This document shows, in pieces, positions 17,948 to 25,758 of a stretch of DNA of 64,000 nucleotides; position 1 is the first letter of the stretch; each line of letters starts with the position of its first letter. The stretch comes from Shimia thalassica (GTDB lineage Bacteria > Pseudomonadota > Alphaproteobacteria > Rhodobacterales > Rhodobacteraceae), in NCBI RefSeq assembly GCF_001458215.1, contig NZ_CYTW01000001.1, forward strand, positions 558,001 through 622,000, written 5' to 3'. Under the pieces are notes generated by a model. The model was not told the DNA's origin and did not search any database. It worked only from the letters and a program-made list of their open reading frames with translations. The translations under genes were made by a program, and so were the position numbers.

Positions 17948-19627
17948 TTAAGTCCGAATTGCAGGCGTTAAGGCGGCGTCCAATGTGCTTGCCCGCTCAA
18001 TCGCAAGTGCTTCGACCGGTTGCAATACGCCCCGAAGGCTTAATGTTCGCAATTCGAGGTGCTCACAATCAACGTTTGCCGCATTCAAAGTTTCTTTGGA
18101 CACAAGCAACTCAACACCCAGTGCCTTTGTTTCGGCTTCAAGGCGGCTGGCCGTGTTGACCGTGGCGCCGATTATTGTGCGTGGCGCATTTTCCGCGGCA
18201 CCGATTTCACCAAGAACGAGATCCCCAAGGTGCAGCCCGATGCCAATCGCAACCTGATCTGCCTTTTCTGCCGCCAAGGTTTTATTGAAGGTTTCAAGAG
18301 CTGATCCAATTCCTTTGGCCGCATTCATGGACGCCTGTGCAGAGGCTTGTTCTGTTTCCAGTTCGAAAACCGCCAGCAGGCCATCGCCAAGGTATTTGTC
18401 CACGGTCCCACCTGCGCCGGTGATCGAGGGCACCACCGCATCAAAGAACCGGTTCAGCAGAAACACGACATCGTAAGGCAATTGGCCCGTCGTGCGGGCG
18501 GTAAAGCCGCGCATATCGAGAAACAGAATTGCCAGTCGTTTTTCCTGCCCCAGACTTTCGTGAGAACGGGCAAGCTGTCCGTCCGGATGAAACACGCGCA
18601 GAACTGTTGCGGGGGCCGTCGGGTGAATCTGACAAGCCAGCCGTGCATTCGGCGGGGCATTTACCGCCTCAAGCGCACGTTTTTCTTCTTCACTTGGGGG
18701 ATGCAAAAGATCCTTGCCCTCTTCAATAATGACCCGACAGGTTGTGCATCTGCCCCGTCCGCCACACAGCGCCATATGCGGCACGCCAGATGCGCGAGAC
18801 ATCTCAAGCAGGGTCATGCCCTTGCGCCCGCTGATCTCGGGGCCGTCCACAAACTGAATTTTCAATGATTTGCTGGCGCGTCCCCATCTGCGCAACGCCC
18901 AGACAAGCAAAACAACCGCCAAGATGCCCCAATAAAAACTCAGCCCAAACTCCGTGATGTCCAGTAAAGCCGCAAAACTCTCGGCAGACGGAAAATTGTA
19001 GAGTGTTGCGAGTTCCGCAGAGGTTTCGGGATCAAAAAGGCGCGCACGTTGAATGCGGCCTTGAACCATGAAACCGGCAAGGGCGAATGCCGGAATTAAT
19101 GTACCAAGCGAGATCATCAGGGGAAGGCTACGGCGCCACCACGCTTGCAGACGCAGCCAGAAATGCAGGCCGATACAACCATGACACCACACGATCAAAA
19201 GCAAAATGGCCTGATTGCGTCCAGAGGAGGTGTTCCAGATCAGCCCGGAAATATACCCCATGCGATCATTGACGCCAAATTGTTGAAACGCCACGCGGGT
19301 GTGTACGAAATGGGCCATCAACAACAATGGAATGATCAGCCCCAAGATGATCTGGGCGGCTTCCCAAAGAGGCATGCGCAAGGTACGCCGTTTTGCCAGC
19401 CGCCCAAAGGCCAGACCCGCGTGCATCAAAAGCGCGGCATATAAGATGATGCCACCAAGGGCACTGCGCGTGATAACTTTGCGCCAGTCTTGCGCCTGCT
19501 CCATAAGCTCAAGCGAAAACAGGCCCAACCCGATATTCAGGAGATGAAAGAGGACATAGGTAAACAGCACGAGCCCGGATGCGATGCGGGCTTTGGTTGT
19601 CCAATGTCCTTGCCACAATGCGCTCAT
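17948..19627 (-). CDS. Membrane adenylate/guanylate cyclase with cytochrome b-like and 2Fe-2S ferredoxin domains
   Basis: The 559-residue protein has three parts. Residues 1-248 form about six membrane helices resembling the succinate dehydrogenase cytochrome b subunit, with possible heme ligands His28, His69, His106, His109, His149 and His155. Residues 255-345 are a 2Fe-2S ferredoxin domain with the adrenodoxin-type CX5CX2C pattern (Cys288, 294, 297) plus Cys332. Residues 364-520 are a class III cyclase: metal Asp371 and Asp415, Lys411 and Asn491/Arg495 of the catalytic site. The layout suggests cyclic nucleotide synthesis controlled by redox or electron flow. Domain calls are firm; heme binding and regulation are inferred. 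Confidence 0.88.
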   Translation of the reverse strand: MSALWQGHWTTKARIASGLVLFTYVLFHLLNIGLGLFSLELMEQAQDWRKVITRSALGGIILYAALLMHAGLAFGRLAKRRTLRMPLWEAAQIILGLIIPLLLMAHFVHTRVAFQQFGVNDRMGYISGLIWNTSSGRNQAILLLIVWCHGCIGLHFWLRLQAWWRRSLPLMISLGTLIPAFALAGFMVQGRIQRARLFDPETSAELATLYNFPSAESFAALLDITEFGLSFYWGILAVVLLVWALRRWGRASKSLKIQFVDGPEISGRKGMTLLEMSRASGVPHMALCGGRGRCTTCRVIIEEGKDLLHPPSEEEKRALEAVNAPPNARLACQIHPTAPATVLRVFHPDGQLARSHESLGQEKRLAILFLDMRGFTARTTGQLPYDVVFLLNRFFDAVVPSITGAGGTVDKYLGDGLLAVFELETEQASAQASMNAAKGIGSALETFNKTLAAEKADQVAIGIGLHLGDLVLGEIGAAENAPRTIIGATVNTASRLEAETKALGVELLVSKETLNAANVDCEHLELRTLSLRGVLQPVEALAIERASTLDAALTPAIRT

Positions 19628-19773
19628 GAAACCACTCCTTCGATGTAACGAAGGTGACCAAGCCCGACCTCGCGGTCAAGGCACGAGACATGTGCGCAAA
19701 TGTGTGTCGGCACTGCCAGAAAGAAATATTCGGGGATTTTGGCGTGCAATTTGTCGGCCCGTTCCGGCCAGAT

Positions 19774-19794
19774 GTCGGGGGCGTGGCCCCCGAC
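19774..19794 (-). terminator. GC-rich hairpin after trxB
   Basis: GTCGGGGGC and GCCCCCGAC form a perfect 9-bp stem with a three-base loop 14 bases after the trxB stop. A U-tract is lacking, so termination efficiency is uncertain. Confidence 0.55.
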
Positions 19795-19808
19795 CTAAGA
19801 CCTGAGGG

Positions 19809-20750
19809 TTATTCCTGCTCTGCAAGAAAACGCTCAGCGTCGAGCGCAGCCATACATCCCATACCCGCCGAAGTTACCGCCTGACGATATTTGTGATCTG
19901 TCAGGTCACCCGCAGCAAAGATGCCAGCAATCGAGGTTTCCGTTGTGCCGGGTTTCACGCTGACGTAGCCGCCATTGTGGGTCTCAAGCGTGTCCTTAAC
20001 CAGTTCATTGGCTGGAGAGTGGCCAATCGCCACAAACACACCCTTGCAGGGGATTTCGGTGATTTCGCCGGTTTTCACGTTGCGCACTTTGACGCCTTCA
20101 ACGCCCAGCGGCATATCGGTGCCAACCACTTCTTCAAGTTCGTGGAACCAAAGGGGTTCTATCTTTTCATTCTTAAAAAGTCGGTCTTGCAGGATCTTTT
20201 CCGAACGCAGTTCGTCGCGGCGGTGGATCAAAGTCACCTTTGACGCAAAGTTGGTCAGGAACAGGGCTTCTTCTACGGCGGTGTTTCCGCCGCCGATGAC
20301 AACAATTTCCTGTCCCCGGTAGAAAAAGCCGTCACAGGTCGCACAGGCCGAGACACCGAACCCTTTGAACTTTTCTTCCGACGGCAGGCCCAACCATTTT
20401 GCGCGCGCACCGGTGCAAAGAATCACGGCATCAGCAGTATAGATCGTGCCGCTGTCGCCGGTTGCCGTGAAGGGGCGCGACGTCATGTCGAGATTCGTGA
20501 TGATGTCGCCGATGATTTCGCATCCCATCGCGGCCGCATGTTCCTGCATTTTGATCATCAGATCCGGACCCTGAACTTCGGTAAAGCCGGGATAGTTTTC
20601 GACCTCTGTCGTGGTTGTAAGTTGGCCACCGGGTTCGATTCCCTGCACGAGGATCGGTTCAAGCATCGCGCGGCTGGCATAGACGCCTGCGGTATATCCC
20701 GCCGGGCCAGAACCAATGATCAGAACCTTGGTGTGTTTCGAGTCGGCCAT
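19809..20750 (-). CDS. trxB: Thioredoxin-disulfide reductase
   Basis: The 313-residue flavoprotein reduces thioredoxin with NADPH. The FAD-binding [10 protein letters not shown] is near the N terminus, the redox-active CATC in the middle, and the NADPH-binding [10 protein letters not shown] after it. ATG 20750 is preceded by AAAGG at a good distance; upstream in-frame codons run into the promoter region shared with the divergent Lrp gene. Length is typical. Confidence 0.96.
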   Translation of the reverse strand: MADSKHTKVLIIGSGPAGYTAGVYASRAMLEPILVQGIEPGGQLTTTTEVENYPGFTEVQGPDLMIKMQEHAAAMGCEIIGDIITNLDMTSRPFTATGDSGTIYTADAVILCTGARAKWLGLPSEEKFKGFGVSACATCDGFFYRGQEIVVIGGGNTAVEEALFLTNFASKVTLIHRRDELRSEKILQDRLFKNEKIEPLWFHELEEVVGTDMPLGVEGVKVRNVKTGEITEIPCKGVFVAIGHSPANELVKDTLETHNGGYVSVKPGTTETSIAGIFAAGDLTDHKYRQAVTSAGMGCMAALDAERFLAEQE

Positions 20751-20854
20751 GTGGCACCTTTCCAGTTGCAGAAATCCGTCAGACAGGGGATATAGCCATC
20801 CCCGTCGCTCGGGAAAACCCCGCATCGCTTCAAAAGAATATCTGCCCAATTCTC

Positions 20855-20910
20855 GCGCAATGCTCGAAATAGGTGCAATATGATGTTGCGCTAACGTGAA
20901 ACAATATTGC
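20855..20910. promoter_or_regulatory. Cluster of inverted repeats between trxB and the Lrp-type gene
   Basis: GCGCAAT (20855-20861), GCAATAT (20875-20881) and ATATTGC (20904-20910) occur here. GCAATAT/ATATTGC is a perfect 7-bp inverted repeat, and the right half contains the palindrome CAATATTG. The position fits an autoregulatory Lrp/AsnC site, possibly also affecting trxB. Confidence 0.45.
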
Positions 20911-20964
20911 GCGCGCGGCGGTCGATGATATAAGAACCGCAAAAATCACAGTGAAAGACTCAGT

Positions 20965-21465
20965 ATGCCCGGTACCCGGCTCGATCCGATCGATCGCAAA
21001 ATTCTGGCTGAACTTCAGGCAGACGGCCGCATGACCAATGTGGAATTGGCCAAGCGGGTTGGAATTTCCGCACCGCCCTGTTTGCGTCGAGTGCGCACGC
21101 TTGAAGAAGCGGGGTTTATTCGTGGGTATCATGCAGATGTAGATGCACGCGAACTCGGCTTTGAGGTGCAGGTTTTCGCAATGGTGGGTCTGGTTAGTCA
21201 GGCCGAAGCAGATCTAAGCATCTTTGAAGAACGCTGCCGGAATTGGTCGCTGGTTCGCGAATGCCACATGTTGAACGGTGAAGTTGATTTCATTCTAAAA
21301 TGTGTCGCGCCGGATTTGTCCACATTCCAGCGTTTCCTGACAGAGGATTTGCTCAAGTCCGAAAACGTGGCGAGCGTGAAAACGTCGTTGGTAATCCGCG
21401 GTGCCAAAGATGATCCCGGCGTTCCGTTCGATGTTATGGAAGAGCGCCTCAATCGGGATGCGTGA
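20965..21465 (+). CDS. Lrp/AsnC family transcriptional regulator
   Basis: The 166-residue product has the N-terminal helix-turn-helix (LDPIDRKILAELQADGRMTN to PPCLRRVRTLEEAG, about residues 6-50) and the C-terminal RAM/AsnC ligand-binding domain. Such proteins respond to amino acids and often regulate themselves and a divergent gene. Here the divergent gene is trxB. The effector is not predictable. ATG 20965 gives the usual family start. Confidence 0.92.
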   Translation: MPGTRLDPIDRKILAELQADGRMTNVELAKRVGISAPPCLRRVRTLEEAGFIRGYHADVDARELGFEVQVFAMVGLVSQAEADLSIFEERCRNWSLVRECHMLNGEVDFILKCVAPDLSTFQRFLTEDLLKSENVASVKTSLVIRGAKDDPGVPFDVMEERLNRDA

Positions 21466-21494
21466 TCCGTCGACCTGACGATATGTTCTAAAGC

Positions 21495-21527
21495 AACAAG
21501 GCCGCCTCACGAAGAGGCGGCCTTGTT
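21495..21527. terminator. Strong bidirectional terminator
   Basis: A 14-bp perfect stem (21495-21508 with 21514-21527; core GGCCGCCTC/GAGGCGGCC) with loop ACGAA lies between the convergent Lrp-type gene and the small gene at 21554. T-rich sequence follows on the plus strand. Confidence 0.88.
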
Positions 21528-21553
21528 TGCATTTGCTGTTGTGACGCGCCGTA

Positions 21554-21700
21554 TCAGGCGGCGTTCTTCAGTGGAACAGCCTGGACTTTACGCTTTGCGA
21601 TAAAAGCCTTGCGACGAGCGCCGCGTTCCCATGGCATTGCCGGTGCATCCGATTTCGAACCTGCAACAACCGATTTGATGAAGCGAGTTTTTCCAGCCAT
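21554..21700 (-). CDS. Small basic protein of unknown function
   Basis: A 48-codon gene with Shine-Dalgarno AGGAG seven bases before ATG 21700. The product is rich in Lys and Arg and contains a compact AMPWERGARRKAF block, suggesting nucleic-acid or ribosome contact. I believe similar short proteins occur in other Rhodobacteraceae but cannot verify it here. The strong terminator on one side and its own promoter-sized gap on the other suggest a monocistronic gene. Confidence 0.65.
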   Translation of the reverse strand: MAGKTRFIKSVVAGSKSDAPAMPWERGARRKAFIAKRKVQAVPLKNAA

Positions 21701-21843
21701 TTGATTTCTCCTATCTGTGTGTTCGTTATTTTGTGAACACTCTGTTTCCTGCCTTGAACCTAATCTCGTATCCAAATGGGGCAGAGATGGGGCGGGAAAG
21801 GTCAGATTTTAGGAAATTGTCGGATTGTTTTCGGGGCAGGCTG

Positions 21844-22602
21844 TCACAAACGTATTGTCGAAATCAGGCGACCATAGTCGACTTCTTTTGCATGCGTTGC
21901 GCGCCGGTAGGAAAAAAACCTGTCTGGGTCGGAATAGGTACAATGGCGAATCCACTCTGCATGGCCGACACCTGCCTGACGCAGACGGTGCAGCCCGTAT
22001 GAGGGCAGATCAAACATCATCCGGTCCCCGTCGCCAGATGCAAAGAAGCGACTGTTTTCGAAATCGCTCATCAGGAAGTTGTCAAAAAATTCGGGGCCTA
22101 CCTCATAAGCGCTCTGGCTGATCGACGGGCCAATCACCGCAACAATGTTCGCGCGCTGAGCCCCCTGTTCTTCCATCGCATCAATGGTTGCTTCAAGAAC
22201 ACCATCCAACGCCCCTTTCCAACCTGCATGGGCGGCGCCGACAACGCCGGCGTCTGGGTCTGCAAACAACACGGGCTGACAGTCGGCTGTCAGAATGGCC
22301 AACACCATCCCCGGAGTTTTCGAGACCATCGCGTCTGCCTTGCCGCGTGCCCCGATGATGGGGCCATCAACAACAACCACATCTGGTGAATGGACCTGAT
22401 GCACCGATGCCATTTGGGACATGGGCACATCCATGGCCGTGGCGACACGTTCGCGGTTGATCTGGACGATTTCACTTTGGTCCGAACTGCCCGTTCCGCA
22501 ATTCAGCCCCTCGAACACGCCCGAAGACGCCCCACCTTTGCGGGTGAAGAAACCATGTTGAATGGGGGACAATGCGTCCGACGTCAGGATTTCAAGAGCC
22601 AT
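21844..22602 (-). CDS. pgeF: Peptidoglycan editing factor PgeF (laccase-domain protein)
   Basis: The 252-residue protein matches the Cu-oxidase_4/DUF152 family, reclassified from polyphenol oxidase to PgeF, which removes misincorporated L-Ser from muropeptide precursors in E. coli. The metal-site motifs TADCQPVLF and GAAHAGWKG are intact. Its start overlaps the end of the upstream methyltransferase gene by 19 bases, making it the last gene of the lgt-methyltransferase-pgeF operon. Confidence 0.92.
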   Translation of the reverse strand: MALEILTSDALSPIQHGFFTRKGGASSGVFEGLNCGTGSSDQSEIVQINRERVATAMDVPMSQMASVHQVHSPDVVVVDGPIIGARGKADAMVSKTPGMVLAILTADCQPVLFADPDAGVVGAAHAGWKGALDGVLEATIDAMEEQGAQRANIVAVIGPSISQSAYEVGPEFFDNFLMSDFENSRFFASGDGDRMMFDLPSYGLHRLRQAGVGHAEWIRHCTYSDPDRFFSYRRATHAKEVDYGRLISTIRL

Positions 22603-23672
22603 GTTTCACATCCGGGAGGGGGCGCTGCACGTTTTGGAAAGAGCGCCAGAACTTTGAATAGAGTTCCCATTTCATGCGGATGCGTCAAGCGTCGATGTGC
22701 AGCGACATGACTTTTCAGCGCCTCTCCGTCAAGCTTGGTGGCAAGCGCTTGCGCACGTTGCGTGATGCCCAGACGCTCAAGGAAAAGACCTTGTGGAGTG
22801 AGCTTGCTATGACCCGAAGGGGTGGCCTTGGCGATCACTTCAAAATCAACATGCGCCGTAAGATCCGCCTTCCCGGGAGATGACAGCGGGTTTGTAGCTG
22901 CATGGCGCTCGAGGGCTTGAAACGTGTCCCCGAGCGACCGCCAGTCGCCATAATCAATGAACAGGGCCATACCGCCCTGCGCCTCGATTCGCGCACCGAT
23001 GGCGGTGGATATCGGGCCTGCTTGCGGGCAAAGCTCGACGAGATCTCCGTCTTTTGTGTCGTCTTGCCGGTGTGCAAGGGCGGGCTGCGGACAGGGCGCG
23101 CCAAGGCCCCAGACCAAAGTGCCATCCGCAGCACCAATCATCCGCTCGCACCACATATCGCCACGCCGTTCGAATTGGCGAATGGGCAAGGCATCAAAGA
23201 ACTCGTTTGCCACCAGAAACAACGGCAAATGGGTTGGCAAATCTTCCACCGTGTCGTGCCAGACAGGGGCAGCCCCCAGCAACGCACGCTGTTTTTCGCG
23301 CAGTGCGGGCGACGCTTCTACCAAATGGATATTGGCGGCGTCCACAAATCCGGGTACAGCGCGCGCCACCCGCAAGATGTCTGCCATCAATGTGCCGCGA
23401 CCGGGGCCCAGCTCGGCAAGCGTAAATGCGGCAGGCGCCCCCTGATCGAGCCAGCTTTGGGCAAGCGACAGACCAATCATTTCGCCAAACATCTGCGAGA
23501 TTTCGGGGGCCGTCGTAAAATCTCCGGTCTGGCCCAGCGGATCGCGCGTGCTGTAATATCCCGCCGTTGGATGAAACAGACATTCCGCCATAAAGTCCGA
23601 AAGCCGCAAGGGCCCATCCTGTGCGATACGCGCCACCAGAAGGGCATTCAGGTCAGCCATTGCGTCGTGCAT
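22584..23672 (-). CDS. SAM-dependent methyltransferase, MidA/NDUFAF7 family
   Basis: The 362-residue product belongs to the DUF185/MidA family. Eukaryotic members (NDUFAF7) methylate an arginine of a complex I subunit; bacterial targets are less clear. Family hallmarks include [22 protein letters not shown] near residues 38-57 and a glycine-rich SAM motif ([15 protein letters not shown]). It lies between lgt and pgeF with overlaps on both sides, the usual alphaproteobacterial order. Start at 23672 or 23660 are both possible. Confidence 0.9.
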   Translation of the reverse strand: MHDAMADLNALLVARIAQDGPLRLSDFMAECLFHPTAGYYSTRDPLGQTGDFTTAPEISQMFGEMIGLSLAQSWLDQGAPAAFTLAELGPGRGTLMADILRVARAVPGFVDAANIHLVEASPALREKQRALLGAAPVWHDTVEDLPTHLPLFLVANEFFDALPIRQFERRGDMWCERMIGAADGTLVWGLGAPCPQPALAHRQDDTKDGDLVELCPQAGPISTAIGARIEAQGGMALFIDYGDWRSLGDTFQALERHAATNPLSSPGKADLTAHVDFEVIAKATPSGHSKLTPQGLFLERLGITQRAQALATKLDGEALKSHVAAHRRLTHPHEMGTLFKVLALFPKRAAPPPGCETWLLKS

Positions 23673-24540
23673 ACCGGATCACCCAAAGCCCGCCAAATAT
23701 CATGGGCAACGACAAAATCTGCCCCATGGTCAAACCCACACCACCCATCTGAACGGCAAGCCCCAAAGGGTTTCCTTCGCTGACGAAATGCGCATCAGGC
23801 TGGCGCAAGAATTCGACACAGAACCGCGCCAAACCGTAGCCCGCAAAAAATACACCCGCGATCAGCCCCGGATGCGCCAGTGCCCCACGTCGGAAGGCCA
23901 GCCAGAGCAGGACACCCCCCAGAACAGCGCCTTCCAGAATGGCTTCATAAAGCTGGGACGGGTGACGGGCGCATATCTCGCCCGCAACCTGCCCGCATTG
24001 CTGGGAGGCATAGCCGGGAAAGGCGACCCCCCACGGAAGATCGGTAGGGCGCCCCCAAAGCTCTCCATTAATAAAGTTGGCGATCCTGCCCAGCAAAAGC
24101 CCGGCCGGCGTGCCCAGGGCCATGGCATCTGCCAGTTGAAGCCGTGGAATGTCGTGTTTTCGCGCGTACAACCACGCTGCGATAACCACCCCCAGAAAAC
24201 CGCCATGAAAGGCCATACCGCCTTCCCAAATTCTGAGGATTTCGGCAGGATTTTGGGTATAGTAGGCCCCTTTATAAAACAGGACATACCCAAGACGCCC
24301 TCCCAGAATGACGCCGATAATGATCCACGTCAGCAAGTCTTCCAGCTGATGTGATGACATCGGTGCCCCGCGCACACCCCAAAGTGCCGGGCGTTTCAGG
24401 GCATAGGTCACAACCTTCCATCCGATAAGAATGCCAACAATATAGGCCAAAGCATACCACCGAAGGGCAAACTCCATACCGAACAGGGTAACCGAAAAGA
24501 TCTCGGGTGAAATTTCGGGAAAAGGGATCATCGCGCGCAT
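23653..24540 (-). CDS. lgt: Prolipoprotein diacylglyceryl transferase
   Basis: The 295-residue inner-membrane enzyme attaches diacylglycerol to the lipobox cysteine of prolipoproteins. It is polytopic and contains the Lgt signature [16 protein letters not shown] and the conserved HPSQLYEA stretch. It is the first gene of a three-gene overlapping operon. ATG 24540 precedes the conserved N terminus by only a few residues; ATG 24531 is also possible. Several tad-locus lipoproteins in this window are likely clients. Confidence 0.95.
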   Translation of the reverse strand: MRAMIPFPEISPEIFSVTLFGMEFALRWYALAYIVGILIGWKVVTYALKRPALWGVRGAPMSSHQLEDLLTWIIIGVILGGRLGYVLFYKGAYYTQNPAEILRIWEGGMAFHGGFLGVVIAAWLYARKHDIPRLQLADAMALGTPAGLLLGRIANFINGELWGRPTDLPWGVAFPGYASQQCGQVAGEICARHPSQLYEAILEGAVLGGVLLWLAFRRGALAHPGLIAGVFFAGYGLARFCVEFLRQPDAHFVSEGNPLGLAVQMGGVGLTMGQILSLPMIFGGLWVIRYARRNG

Positions 24541-24656
24541 GGGCCTCACATGCCAATTGAAATCAGGGGAAGTCAACCACCTGTGCGGAACTCTCCCATT
24601 GTGCCCGGCCTTGTTGCACCCCATATAAGGTCCAACGCAAATTGCAGGAGATCCCC

Positions 24657-24896
24657 ATGCAACCCCGTAACAAGATTTTGGACGATGTTTCCCAACTGAT
24701 GACCAACGCTATGGGCGTGGCTCAGGGGGCCAAAGACGAAGCAGAAAACGCGATGAAGTCCATGATGGACCGCTGGTTGGCGGACCGTGACTTTGTAACC
24801 CGCGAGGAATTCGATGCTGTACGGGCCATGGCCCAAAAAGCACGCGAAGAAAACGAAGCGCTGAAAGCCCGCCTTGATGCGCTGGAAGCCAAGTAA
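24657..24896 (+). CDS. ubiK: UbiK-type ubiquinone biosynthesis accessory factor
   Basis: The 79-residue protein matches the BMFP/UbiK family: a short helical, trimerising protein that assists aerobic ubiquinone synthesis through the UbiJ complex in enterobacteria. The C terminus is the typical coiled coil ([16 protein letters not shown]). GGAG (24647-24650) supports ATG 24657. It is divergent from lgt and followed by its own terminator. Confidence 0.9.
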   Translation: MQPRNKILDDVSQLMTNAMGVAQGAKDEAENAMKSMMDRWLADRDFVTREEFDAVRAMAQKAREENEALKARLDALEAK

Positions 24897-24902
24897 ACAA
24901 TT

Positions 24903-24925
24903 GGGGACTTCGGTCCCCTTTTTTT
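24903..24925 (+). terminator. ubiK terminator
   Basis: GGGGAC, loop TTCG and GTCCCC are followed by a run of seven T, just after the ubiK stop. Confidence 0.93.
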
Positions 24926-25040
24926 GTGACCCGATGAAACCGCACTTCTTCTGGCGGTAAATATCCCGGGGTGAATGGGCCTTTGGGCCCAGAGGGGCAG
25001 CGCCCCTGTGCGACCCTGAAAAACTGTTCTACGGTGAGGT

Positions 25041-25754
25041 ATGTCTACACCGCTAAACACTTTCAAAACACAAGGCCTGACCAAAGTGTACGGGACCGGT
25101 CCTGCTGCGGTCCATGCCTTGCGGGGCGTTGATCTCGAAATCCCTAAGGGCGATATCGTTGTGTTGTTGGGACCGTCCGGTTCGGGAAAATCCACTCTTC
25201 TCAACATTATCGGCGGGCTGGACCGCGCAAGCGCCGGCACAGCGTATTTCGAAGACCAGAACCTTACGGATATGTCGGACCGCGAACTGACGCGCTATCG
25301 CCGTGACCACGTTGGGTTTGTTTTCCAGTTTTACAATCTCATGCCGTCGCTGACAGCGCGTGAAAATGTCGAACTGGTCACCGAAATTGCGCAGGACCCG
25401 ATGGATGTGGATGACGCTCTGCGTCTTGTTGGTCTCGGCGACAGAATGGACCATTTTCCGGCGCAGATGTCGGGGGGCGAACAACAGCGCGTCGCCATCG
25501 CCCGCGCGATTGCCAAAAATCCAACTGTCTTGTTTTGTGATGAACCCACGGGCGCATTGGACTCCAGCACTGGCCGCGCTGTCCTGCATGTTCTCAACGA
25601 CGTGAATGCGAAACTGGGTGCAACGGTCATGATCGTGACCCATGCAGCCGCAACCGCGGCCATGGCCCACCGTGTCATCCATTTTGCGGACGGGGCGATC
25701 CGGACGGTCGAAGAGAACGCCCATCGGGTGAGCCCGGACGAAATCGAATGGTAA
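25041..25754 (+). CDS. ABC transporter ATP-binding protein (MacB/LolD type)
   Basis: The 237-residue ATPase has Walker [10 protein letters not shown] (about residues 45-53), the signature [14 protein letters not shown], and Walker [14 protein letters not shown]. It belongs to the MacB/LolD group, which works with FtsX-fold permeases in extracting or extruding substrates rather than classic import. It is the first gene of a three-gene operon with a permease (4 bases downstream) and a membrane-fusion protein. Confidence 0.93.
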   Translation: MSTPLNTFKTQGLTKVYGTGPAAVHALRGVDLEIPKGDIVVLLGPSGSGKSTLLNIIGGLDRASAGTAYFEDQNLTDMSDRELTRYRRDHVGFVFQFYNLMPSLTARENVELVTEIAQDPMDVDDALRLVGLGDRMDHFPAQMSGGEQQRVAIARAIAKNPTVLFCDEPTGALDSSTGRAVLHVLNDVNAKLGATVMIVTHAAATAAMAHRVIHFADGAIRTVEENAHRVSPDEIEW

Positions 25755-25758
25755 CCGC

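Noticed and set aside
20620..20660. A GGTTCGATTCC-like tRNA T-arm sequence
   Set aside because: It lies inside trxB in coding frame and no acceptor or anticodon arms surround it.
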